Under the pieces are notes generated by a model. The model was not told the DNA's origin. It made no database searches and saw only the letters and a list, made by a program, of their open reading frames with translations. Positions 9,801 to 20,067 of a DNA stretch of 64,000 nt are shown here, one piece after another. Each line of letters begins with the position of its first letter. The first letter of the stretch is position 1. The DNA is from Polytrichum commune (lineage: Eukaryota; Streptophyta; Polytrichopsida; Polytrichales; Polytrichaceae): assembly GCA_950295325.1 (NCBI GenBank), contig OX485808.1, positions 4,278,501 through 4,342,500 on the forward strand, read 5' to 3'. The position numbers and the translations under genes are program-made.

Positions 9801-11954
9801 GGAAATTAGGTTATACATTTACTGTGATTTGGTCTGACTGGAAAAGTGGTGGAGCAGAAGAGATAATTCCAAGGAATGCAACCCAGCTGCATGTGCAATT
9901 CACAACACTCTTAACCCTTTGTGAGCTCATTCTCTTCTATTTAGACTCCAGGAGCAAATCTCCAAGTTTAAGGGTCCTCATTTTTTAGGATTGAATGTCA
10001 AAGTGGCAAGCTGCACCTATCAGTCCTCAAGTCCTCGCATATTCTCATAGTAAGGCTTACAATTGCACAACGTGCATTCTCTTACATGGATTTGATGCTT
10101 ACTTACAAGTGCATTTGATCCTGGTGCCATGGATCACTCTTCTGAAGCTCAATAATGTGATGTTCAGTGATTACGTTAAAAAAAAAATTATGTGTTTTGG
10201 TTGTGATGCTGGGTCATGACAAGTATGTTATGTTAAGTGATTAGGTGTAAGAAGAACTGAATGTGTGTTGTGATGCAGAGTTGTGACTAGTACGTTATGT
10301 TCAGTGATTAGGTGTAAGAAAATTTAAATGTATGTTGTGATGCTGAATGCTGACTAGAATGTTATGTTCTGTGGTTACGTGTAAGAAAATTTAACTGTGA
10401 GGTTGGGTTATGATTAATATGTTATGTTTAGTGATTAGGTGTAAAACAAGTTGAATGCGCTGGTTGTGATGCTGGGTTGCGATGATTATGTTGTGTTCAG
10501 TGATTTGGTCTGAGAAAAATTGAATGTTTTGGTTGTGATGCTGGGTAATGATTGATTAGTCTACTACGTTGAGTGATTAGGTCTAACAAGAATGAATGTG
10601 TTGGTTGTGATGTTGGGTTATGATTAGTATTGGAATAGAACCATTGCTTTGTTGGGTTGGTGTGCCGGATTCAAGGGTTTTCTTGTGATGACGACTTCTG
10701 GAGGCACTTCGACTGCAGATGATATCAGTGGCAAGCTTGGGACACAGAACGTCCTTGGAGCGGGGGCACTTGTGGGTGATGTTGTACAGGACGGTGGGCT
10801 TTGGGGGTGCATATTGAAGAGGCACTTGGGCGGAGACAGGTAGTGGGGCAGAGTGGGGTCTCAGCATCCTCTCCATTCGCTCCCGCTCCCGGTGCTGCAG
10901 GCTTCCCCCACTTGCAGTGATTGGCCTTCGAAGCAAGGCAGGACGTGAGTCCAAATCCACAGCCTTTTTTTTCCTCTCTGTCAGCGTCTCCTGTCCAGAC
11001 ATCATGTGAGAAGAAATGAATGACTTCAAAGTGACATCATGTCAGAGTGTCCTCAAACTTCAAAGAAGGTTGAGATGATAACTTTGCATCTGCATGCAAC
11101 GCAGGCCTGCTTCTGTGGACAGGAGATTAATTTGCGCTAGTTTAGGGGGAAGTGGTTTGACAGTGCTGGTGGGATCTTCAGATGTGAACTGTACAACTAG
11201 ACATCATGTGAGAAGCAATGAATGACTTCAAAGTGTCTCAGATATAAACTCTATATACATTGGTGTGACAACAAATGCGTGTCTTCAAAGTTACTCATTG
11301 AAGGTTACTAGGGACAACACTATATATTGTGCCTGTTGTAAACAGGATACTTGCAGTAAGGGGAATTGATTTGAAGCAGTTCGACTTGGCAGTGCTAGTG
11401 TGTTGAGATGTAAAATGTACATGCATTCTTGTGAGAACAAACGAATGACTTCAAAGTGTAAGTGTCCATCAACTTCAATGAAAGGTTGCTAGGGACAACA
11501 CTATATATTGTGCCTGCTGTAAACAGGAGACTTGCAGAAAACGGAATTGTTTTGAAGTGGTTTGACAGTGCTGGGGTCTTAAGATGCAATGTTTACAACC
11601 ATGAAATATACAATTACTGACTGCATCAATCAACCATATTGCACCTATTAATGTGGAGGGGTACATACACACCTGGCGTTGGATGCGGCTGCACATGCCA
11701 CGGATGTTATGTAAGTGAGTCAAAGCCTCAAAAGGAGGCTCCTTGTAATTCAGATGCCGGAGCTCAAATGCAAACTGGGACCGCCGCCGCCGCAACCGGT
11801 TCCGGCTCAATGTTTCAGCAGTGGGACTGTCAGCATCCCACAAACTGAAGCCCGAGAAGGAGCTTTGTTTCACCCGAGCCACACGCCGAAATGCCTCCCG
11901 CACTTCGGTCATCTCATCTTGCCATATGAATGGCCTTCTTGCAGTCACCGTCAT
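6851..11954 (-). CDS. OFP-like: OVATE-family protein, multi-exon
   Basis: Exons read on the minus strand are 11954-11673, 10990-10642, 9649-9224, 8815-8603, (uncertain small exons), 7828-7562 and 6979-6851. The ATG at 11954 has an in-frame TAG ten codons upstream. The OVATE domain spans the last two exons: SADPYVDFKNSMLHMIWEE, then ELEELFQYYLDLNPAVHHD, then VIEQVIKDIREQV, and the stop follows after seven residues. OVATE proteins are plant-specific transcriptional repressors that bind TALE homeodomain and TRM (TONNEAU1-recruiting) proteins and shape cell growth; this role is inferred. The preceding ~420 residues are Arg/Pro/Ser-rich and unrecognised, with RPITASGG in exon 2 and RPITAGG in exon 4. 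Exon 4 ends in phase 1 but exon 5 begins in phase 0, so at least one small exon between 8603 and 7828 is missing from this model. A 27-base candidate is at about 7920-7894. The donor of exon 2 (AATG|gttcta) is weak. Angiosperm OVATE genes are mostly intronless. Confidence 0.82.
10148..10632. repeat. Minisatellite, about 60-75 bp unit, seven copies
   Basis: Seven imperfect copies contain a core like 'gttatgttcagtgattaggtgtaag'-type sequence (cores start near 10158, 10226, 10291, 10360, 10419, 10488 and 10563), and 'ggttgtgatgctgggt' recurs between cores. The array lies in an intron of the minus-strand OVATE gene, starting just past the proposed donor of its second exon. Confidence 0.85.
10998..11590. 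repeat. Tandem repeat, about 200-220 bp unit, three copies
   Basis: The block 'gaatgacttcaaagtg' recurs at about 11018, 11220 and 11443. Copies two and three also share 'agggacaacactatatattg' and 'gtaaacagga'. The array occupies most of the first intron of the OVATE gene and begins 8 bp from the proposed acceptor of its second exon. Confidence 0.82.
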
Positions 11955-12488
11955 TGTAATGTAATTTTGTTTCCCAAAAAGCTAAATTAAATGAGTGTCT
12001 AATGTTCAACCCAACGATTTTTTCTGTGTCAAAACTAGTTGGATGTTCCTGCTGAGATGGTTGATTGACTCCACTGTCAAAAATCCCAGAGAAGATTGAT
12101 GATAGGTTTGTGGAAGTTTTTGCCTTGATGATTTTGCAGTAGTAGCTGACAAATTGATTCTGACTCTTTTCAGTTTTCCAAATTTGAATTCCATTGTCTT
12201 CACTTTACTAAAAACAAAATACTACCTTGTGAGTTCAGGTCTTATTGACACTTTATGGTTGAAATTAGGCACTGAGTACCAAATGTGTGTGTTCATGGAT
12301 TCATGTCAACAAGTCTTTTCATATTTGTTGCAGAGGAAAATAATGGGCAGATCAGAAAGGGTGGCGAGCCTTCCAGGCACATCTTGCAAAAAGTTATGCT
12401 TTTGTGTTTCAAATTAATGTTCTTGGTGGCTTGCAAAGTTGGTGTAATTCAGTCCTCCAGGAACCTGTGCACCTGTAGCTTCCCTAGA

Positions 12489-13078
12489 GTATGAGAAAAA
12501 GAACCAAAGTGATTGTGTGGCAAGGGTTTCTGGGCCACTGCACAAAATTCCTTCCAACAACCCCCACAAGACCAGTCCCACTTTACGTGTTCTGGCTGCA
12601 AAAAAAAAACAACACTTACTCCTACAAAAAGCTCTCAAATGTGATAGGAAGAAAAACTTCCAACATTCATAGCTCTTTATGGGTAATCCCCAAACTGCAA
12701 GTTGATGAATTTGATCAGACAGGCTGTTCTGCACCTAGTTCCTTTTAGTACTGCAAGTAGCTGTGTGTATTGCAAAATTGGTGGCAGAATATGAGAAAAA
12801 ATCGAAGTGATTGTGTGCCAAGGGTTTCTAAGCCACTCCATAAAAATCCTTCCAACCAGCCCCAACAAGACTAATCCCACTTCATGTGTCTTGACTGCAA
12901 AAACATCTACTCCGACAGCAAGCTTTCAAATTTGGTGGGGAGACAAACCTCCAGCATTGATAGCTCTCGATGGTAATCCCCAAACTGCAATGTGTTGATG
13001 AATTTGGTCATACATCATGTTCTCCACCTAATTCTTTTCGACACTGCAAGTAGCTCTTTGTTGTAAAATTGCTGGCAT
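12489..13078. repeat. Direct tandem duplication of about 300 bp
   Basis: Two adjacent units start at about 12490 and 12790. Both carry 'gtgattgtgtg(g/c)caagggtttct', 'ggtaatccccaaactgcaa' and 'actgcaagtagct' in the same order at a 300-bp offset. The duplication lies about 0.5-1.1 kb upstream of the OVATE gene start. No conserved reading frame runs through both copies. Confidence 0.88.
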
Positions 13079-13297
13079 CAAGTTTTTAATTCGGTGTTGC
13101 AAAAATGCATGACAAGCATTCAGAATTTAACCAGCAGGGAGAAAAACAGCAGGATTGGAGAGGAAGGGTGGTGCAAAGAAAGGCTGCAGGGAGCTTCCCA
13201 AGAAGCCACATGACATGCTCATTAACCTAGTCCCCAGTAACTAACACACCCTTGACATCCACATTCAGCTGAACAATATCTATGGGTTCTGTACACT

Positions 13298-13654
13298 CTA
13301 AGCTCTGTAATATCAACCTTGTGGCAACCAGAGTGCCCATGATATTAAGGAGTTCTGTAGTGTTGACATGGATGCATGATAAAAGAGATTTAGTGTGGCA
13401 TGTGACATCATGGCAAAACACAAAATCAACATTGCATTAATGAGAATAATTTCCAATGATGACAACATGAATCATGCAATCGAGTGGTTCGAATTCTTTG
13501 ATGGTTTATTTTAATGTCAAAACCTGTGATGTATGGGAGGGAAATGTGACAATCAGGAGTGAGATTTCAATTGAGAACATCCATTCCCTAGGGTTTTAAG
13601 ATATGAGAGGTGTGACATTTAGGAGGTTGATACTATGGAGTTTAGAGTGTATGT
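13298..13654 (+). repeat. Dispersed repeat, copy 1 of a pair
   Basis: This block matches 19703-20067 in the same orientation over about 360 bp. Shared pieces include 'catggatgcatgataaaaga', 'tggtttattttaatgtcaaa' and 'gagaacatccattccctagg'. It looks like an old interspersed element. No terminal repeats or coding capacity were found. Confidence 0.85.
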
Positions 13655-16272
13655 GTTAGGTATGATGCTATGAGTATGAGAACATCATAGGATTTTGACC
13701 TTTGTGACAGTAAGTTTAGTTACTATTCTAACCTAAGGTGCATTGAAAACTATGACTATAATGTAAATGGGTCATAAATGGTTACTTTTTCTCAATAGCC
13801 CACCTCTCCTAGGATTTGAAACATGCAATTAGTTTAAGATGGTGAGCAAATCCAAATCCAGTTTGTAGCCACTTTCCTCATAATTTTTAGAGCTAATATG
13901 AATATCTTATTCATTATCAAAGTGAAGATTCTCGTGCTCATTAAATGGCCATACAAGTCCCCCCCCCCCCCAATTTTGTTGCCTATTGAACCCAGAATGA
14001 TTATCATATTTGGAGAATGCAATCCAATCTCTTTATAACACATGTCTATTTGCTACCTATTCTTGAAGCCACACCAAACCACATACCACGCAAATCTAGG
14101 TGTGCTAATAAAGAAAGCAACCGAATAAGGGTTGTCTACCTTGGGTCAAATTCCAGGTTTGTTGAGTTAGTGAGCAACTTGTGGGTTGAGTAGAAATCCT
14201 CATGAAATTTGCACATTTAGTCTAACCCTACAGGCTCTTGGGATACTCCCAAAATTTACCCCTAAAAATCACCATTTTGGATCTACCAACCTGGCTTCTA
14301 AGTTCAAAAGCAAAAACTTTCTACTCCTCCCAACTATGATATGATTGAGGTTTAATCAATGAAACCTCCTTTTTTTTCGGGCTATACTACGTACATGCAT
14401 TTTTTTATTTAATCAAATGACAAATTTTATTGATGACTTAAATATTGCACTTCGCAAAACTAGACTTTAGTGTATAGACAAATAAACAAAAGTTAGAGGA
14501 GTCAAGAAACCAAAGAACATGAGCTATGAACCAAAGGTCATAAGGCCATTATTAAAGCCAATATCTATCTTTAAAACACAATTTCAAGGCACAGATAATT
14601 AACAACCTCAACAAATTATCAAACTTAGCACCAAAAAACCTCATGTTTGCACTCTTTCGTTGGGTGGGTCAAAATGAACCAAAAAAAAAAACCTTAGATT
14701 GCCATTATATTGATGACAAATGATATGATCCTATGCATCCAACATTTTACAAAATGCTCAATACATTATTCCACCGCAATAGAGAGAACCTTGCATTCAT
14801 GCATGGCTTCCTTTCTAGGCAACATGAACGTACTTGAAAACCACATGATGTTGACAAGCATGCCATCACTTATGGTTTAATGTATCACTGCAAGATACTT
14901 AAACAATCCACATACATACATTACTTGAATACTTTATGTTTTTCAACTACTTGCTCAATTAAAGAACCCCTTGGCAACCAATAAACAACATGATGTATTG
15001 CCATCCATTGACATATTGCTTTGTCGATAACTGTCCATGCCTAAGGACAAATCAACCAAAATTAACATGCATAACTTATTATACAAATGCCAATCACTAT
15101 CTATAATTGAAGGACCGTAGTACGTGAGGTGGAAGCTAAGAGTCCCCAAAAAAAACATTTAAGATTCCAATTCAAATATATATGAAGCCTTTTGCCACTT
15201 ATCTTAAAAGGCCCTCCCTCATGAGCATATTCAAGGTGAAGCCGTGAGATGCGGCAGGGAGAGCAAGTGACTGGGCCGCAGACGCACGTGCACGGCATGA
15301 CCTCCAGAATAGCCGCCGACGCGCCGGGGCGTCACGGGTACCTGTCGGTCAGCACCCTGACGACCCTCGATTTCCGTCGCCGAGCCCGGACGCAGCTCAG
15401 AATCCACCCCCCCAAGCCCCTACCTTTGTTACCGTATTTGGCTTTCTCCATTCTAGGTCATGGCTGTGGCCAGGTCACTCTCTCGCCGAGCTCATGAAGT
15501 TAAGTGTCCAGATGGACGGAGATATCTAGGCTCCTAGTAGATGTGCCACCCTCACCAGTGGTGCCCTCTACGATTTTCCTAGATGCTAGTCGACGACTAT
15601 GAACATCAGGGTCCCTGCTGACACTCCGAGTCCCTCTGACGCAATAACCGATCGTCCGGACTTCGTGCTCTTTGCTTCCTTATAAATGTAAATTGGATGA
15701 ATAATGCCCGAAGGTTCGATCAGTTGGGATTACATGCCCCTGGATCCGGGACATCATTCGAGCATCCTTCCTTGTGCTGCCGAATGACCTTTACGGTTTC
15801 GTGTCGCTACAAAGATTTGCATCCGAGAGTATGTGTATATGTATGTATGTATGTATGAATGTATGCTTAGATCCATAGCTGAAGAATCGACATCCGAAGA
15901 GAAGAGTCGGTGACACACGGTTGTTATGTTGAGTAGTTCGCTGTGGACGGAAGGTTCGCCTTTCGTTGTCTTTCGGTATTGGATGAATCCTCCTGCTCTG
16001 AGGAGACCGGACTTCGAGCATTGCTCGATCAATTATTATTATTGTTTGTCCTGGATCTAGGATACCATTGGAGCGTCCTGGTGTGGATCATGTTGACTGT
16101 CAACGGCGTCACACTGGAGAGAGTACGTATATGTGGTCTGAGGTCATAGACACGTATTATTCTAGGTTCGGTATGTCGTCGCAGTGATCTGTTTGCAATA
16201 TACGTGACAAGATTACAGGTGCAGCACTTGGTGGTGGTCGGGGAACATATAACGTTCCCCATCGATTAGGAA

Positions 16273-16560
16273 ATGCACATGGGGGGTTTCGGGGGAGAAG
16301 CGTTGCTGATCATTATCCCTTTCGGCGTCGGCGTTGTTTTTGGGTGTCTGTGCATTTGCAAATACAAAATAACTTTGTGGAGAATAAGGAGGAATGCAAA
16401 GTGGGATATCGAGGGCGGTTCAGCAAAGACCAGGACCGGATCAGGTGCAGATCATACGAACGGGGGTGATCGTTCTGGAGTTCCCTCGGATACAGATCTA
16501 GAGTCTGGCGCCATATTGTCCATGACGGAGGAGGCGAGTGCACTGGCTCCTAATCGATAG
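16273..16560 (+). CDS. Possible small single-span membrane protein
   Basis: This 95-codon ORF is not recognised as a family. Residues about 9-29 form one hydrophobic span (ALLIIIPFGVGVVFGCLCIC). Basic residues follow (WRIRRNAKW), suggesting the tail faces the cytosol, and then a polar Gly/Ser/Thr/Glu-rich tail. The local base composition is richer in G+C than the flanking spacer, which mildly favours coding. There is no homology, splice or transcript support. It could be a chance ORF or the last exon of something larger. Confidence 0.33.
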   Translation: MHMGGFGGEALLIIIPFGVGVVFGCLCICKYKITLWRIRRNAKWDIEGGSAKTRTGSGADHTNGGDRSGVPSDTDLESGAILSMTEEASALAPNR

Positions 16561-18549
16561 GATCCAATGAACTCTGCATTCAAATCGAACACCTTGGTCT
16601 GTACATGCAGACACGTACCTCTTCATCTAAAGTACTCTGTGTGCAGAATTGATCGCTTGCAGCTGGAGCTCCGTTACTTTGTAACCTAATCCAAGATGTC
16701 GATCGTCTCAAAGGCGAGGTGGGAAGAACTTACATTTGTCTTGTTCACAAGGGATAGCTGCGTCGTTTTGATCTAAACATATGAGGCATTTGTGCTAAAT
16801 TTTTGAGACATACCTCGCGAGGAAGAGGAGGCTCTGATATGATTTACGACCTTCAAGCGCTGGACTTGCACCAAGATTGAATTGATTTTTGATGGACAAC
16901 GTGATCGCCTCACAATTTCTTGCAGCTACAAAACTGCATCGCAGAAGAGTAACATCACTGCTGTTGTTACAAAACTCTCTTCCAACAATAAAGAAGTGTT
17001 GAGTTGAGAGCTGGCGACGAAGATTTACATCTAGGTAGTTATTGGATCTCTTGCGGAGTCAATTCTCTCGTTGATGAGGATTGACCAGACTGCTGATTTG
17101 TTAGCTCATCTCAAACACTTTCCTTCATCTTTCACACATGCATTCCTTTTCCACTCCAATGTTTTGTCCAGTGAAGCTACGTTCCTGGCACTCCATGTTG
17201 AAACTTAACTTCATGCTTTGTACAAAATTTGAGGAGGCTCACTTATCAATTTGATGTTACAGAATTCTGAAGATTGGCATACTATATATTGTGTCGCATA
17301 CTCTTGACACTCTTTATATTGTCTTGTGCTCTACATTGCATTTGCGAAAAGAAACGGAGTATTTGCGCGAGTCATACCAAGTGCACCCAATCTGAGGCTG
17401 ACTTATTGTATTCCAGTCAATTTGATGTTACAATGTTCCGAATATTGTTTATACTCCTGAAGAATGTCCTGAAAATTTATTCCCTCGCAAATTCTTGACA
17501 CTCTTCCCATTGCCTTGTGCTCTCCATTACATTTGAGAAAAGAACCTGAGTGTCCGTACGCCTTATACCAATTACACCTATCTTTCTGAGCTACAATGTT
17601 ACGACATCTAAAGAGATGACTAGAAGTGTCTCCACATAAGCTCTGAATGTGCAAAGCTGACACATGCTTCAATACCGTAACAGCTATATGGAGAACTGTT
17701 GATTTAACTCTGCACTTGATACTTCCATGAGATGAATTTTACCAAGTCATGTTGAAGAAACTCCTACCTTACAAGTCACATGTTCAATATAATAAAATCT
17801 CCAATTTCATCACAGTAAACATTGAAGATATAGGTTACCTATATTGATTTCAGAGATGAAGCCACAAATCAGCTGCAACATTTTCCGCTAAAAAGCCCTG
17901 TCCGTAGTGGACGCTACAATCTCACTGATGTTACACCTCACTCGGACCTGTCATCCTCCGCATAAAAAAATATTCGACTCTAAATCGCACTACTTTAATC
18001 CTACACAGCATGAGAACCTGTCCCGAATTGCCTCCATGGAATATTTAGTCATTGCGGATATGTACAACACGAACCTTCTGTTTCGTCAACAAGAAGAAGC
18101 TCACTACTCCAGGAAGTGTTTTCAACAGGTTGAAAAATGATGTTGGTGGACGTCAGCACACTCGGAGCTCAGGATTACCGGAGTCCGAGCATCCAATACT
18201 GCTAAGCTGCATCCAATCGGTCTCGTGCTCCTCCGTTTGGAAGTGATTGTGACTCTCAACAATGCAGATATCAATAGGAGCAGAATAAGGTGGTCAAAAT
18301 GCGTAATGCAGTGGAAGTAGCTAAGATCTCTATACTGTTGCAAAATGTGATAACAATAACACCAGCCTAACTTCATACTTATATTACAATCTTCTGCTCA
18401 CGATGTGTTCGACGCGGTACCATTTCGCAAACGGCTGGAGCGTCTACAGCGTATAAGACAGAGTGAGTGCTAAAAAGTCACCATATAACTATTCACAGCT
18501 CCATGATTGACTGAAGAACGAGGAATCGTTGCAAAGAATGGATAAATTC
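16561..18549. other. Gene-poor stretch
   Basis: The stretch holds a tandem duplication at 17235-17590 and otherwise only short ORFs without recognisable features. No RNA gene was seen. Confidence 0.45.
17235..17590. repeat. Tandem duplication of about 171 bp
   Basis: Two copies share 'tcaatttgatgttaca' (at about 17246 and 17417), 'ttcttgacactctt'-like sequence, 'cttgtgctct(a/c)catt' and 'gaaaagaa', all in the same order. Confidence 0.75.
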
Positions 18550-18921
18550 CTATCCTAAAATAATATAGTGGCTCCCGCCTCCTTCCTTGACGGTCAGTAC
18601 TTCGGGAAGCATTGGCTCAGTGCCTGCTTCTCCATACGTCGATTTTCGTGCAGGCGCCAATGTAGTTTTCTGTGCCTCCGGATCTATGAAAGACTGTTTT
18701 ATATGTGTTGATCCTAATTCCTGTACACCTTCCTTTCGCGCCATAGCTGATCTGGTATGCTGCACATAAGAGCGACGGTCATCCTTGTCTTCTTTCGGAA
18801 GAAGCACGAGGTTCACTTTGTGCAAAATAATGCAAATGAAACCAAAGCCAAAGAACGCACACACAGGAGCTAAAGTGAAGACGATAACATAAATGTCCAT
18901 CTTCTTCTGTGTAACTTTCAA
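18550..18921 (-). CDS. Possible small single-span membrane protein
   Basis: This is a 123-codon minus-strand ORF, or 116 codons if the second Met (MDIYVIVF) is used. After a short N-terminus it has one hydrophobic span of about 25 residues (IVFTLAPVCAFFGFGFICII), then a basic/acidic junction (LPKEDKDDRRS) and a polar tail. The layout resembles the ORF at 16273-16560, but I see no sequence identity between them. A tandem duplication lies immediately upstream (18940-19440). I do not recognise it; a chance ORF is possible. Confidence 0.35.
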   Translation of the reverse strand: MKVTQKKMDIYVIVFTLAPVCAFFGFGFICIILHKVNLVLLPKEDKDDRRSYVQHTRSAMARKEGVQELGSTHIKQSFIDPEAQKTTLAPARKSTYGEAGTEPMLPEVLTVKEGGGSHYIILG

Positions 18922-18939
18922 TAGCTCTAAGAAGTCTGC

Positions 18940-19440
18940 TAATCCATCTCATGTCAAAGTTCTGGCAGGAGTGCAACTAAGAAGGAAGAAACAGCTCTGT
19001 TGAGTCTCTTCTCATTCTCAAGCAATAGACAGAAGATCGACTCAAGCAAGAACAGCGCCTAACGAATGACTCCCCGCAGCTTGTCTATTAAATTAGCACA
19101 AGACTTGTGCAAGTGGAATATCGATTTTCTTGGCACGATCTTTGAGTCAGAATCTCGGTTGCTATCTATAGAATTTATTTTGCTAGCTTTAGGGGTTGTG
19201 CTAAACCTGCCTTATGGCAAAGTTCTGGCAGCATGCAACAATCAACAAACTTAGAATCTATTCAGGCTCAACTTCTGATCACTTTCAAGCAGTAGGTAGA
19301 AGATTCAGACTCCATTCAAGCAAGAGTAGCACTTAACGATTAAGTCTACATGTGTCTATTTGCACAATTTAGGTGCAAGTGGATCGATTTTTTTTGGCAC
19401 GACGTTTCTGAGTCAGGCTCGGCTCGATCTGCAATTAACA
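18940..19440. repeat. Tandem duplication of about 262 bp
   Basis: Two copies share 'caaagttctggcag' (about 18955 and 19217), 'tagaagat(c/t)', 'caagcaagag'-like sequence, 'tgcaagtgga' and 'ttggcacga', followed by 'gagtcag'. The array overlaps the likely upstream region of the minus-strand ORF at 18550-18921. Confidence 0.78.
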
Positions 19441-19702
19441 ACCTCTATATCTTTTTCCTTTTCAAGATTGGATGCATGTGTTGCCGTTGTAAGTAGACGC
19501 TTTTGTGGAAAGAATGTCAACATAGACAGACAATGCTCCGTCGTGCAGAAGTGCAGGGTCTATACTCGCTGTTTCTGGTGGCCGCGGATCGTCGTCGGAG
19601 GTCTCATTCTCGTGCACAATCCATACGGGGGACAGAATTGACATTAGGGATAGAAGATTTGGGAAAATAGAAGTTTTAGATTAATCCAAGCTAATAGACC
19701 TT

Positions 19703-20067
19703 AAACTCTGTAATATCACATTTTCTGCAACCAAAGTGCACATAATGTTAAGGAATTCTGTGGTGTTAACATGGATGCATGATAAAAGAGGATTAGTGTA
19801 GCATGTGACATCATGGAATAACACAAAGTCAACAATGCAAAAATGACAATAATCACAATGATGACAACGTGATGTACGTGATGTATGTGAGCGTGGGGTT
19901 TAAATTGTCTGGTGGTTTATTTTAATGTCAAAATTGTGATATATGGGAGAGAGAAATGACAACAAGGAGTGAGATTTAAACTGAGAACATCCATTCCCTA
20001 GGGTTTTAGGATATAAGAGAAGAAATGACATTAAGGAGGTTGATATTATGGAGTTTAAAGTGTATAT
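19703..20067 (+). repeat. Dispersed repeat, copy 2 of a pair
   Basis: This is the partner of 13298-13654, in the same orientation, with many small insertions, deletions and substitutions. The shared order of blocks over 360 bp excludes coincidence. Confidence 0.85.

Larger units (their letters stand above)
11955..16272. other. Gene-poor stretch with repeats
   Basis: Apart from the 12489-13078 duplication and the dispersed repeat at 13298-13654, this stretch holds a 13-base C run (13959-13971) and a TATG microsatellite (about 15839-15866). A GC-rich island lies at about 15240-15480, with an ORF at 15249-15497 that matches nothing I recognise. From 13.7 to 15.2 kb the DNA is AT-rich with no convincing coding signal. 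Confidence 0.5.
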
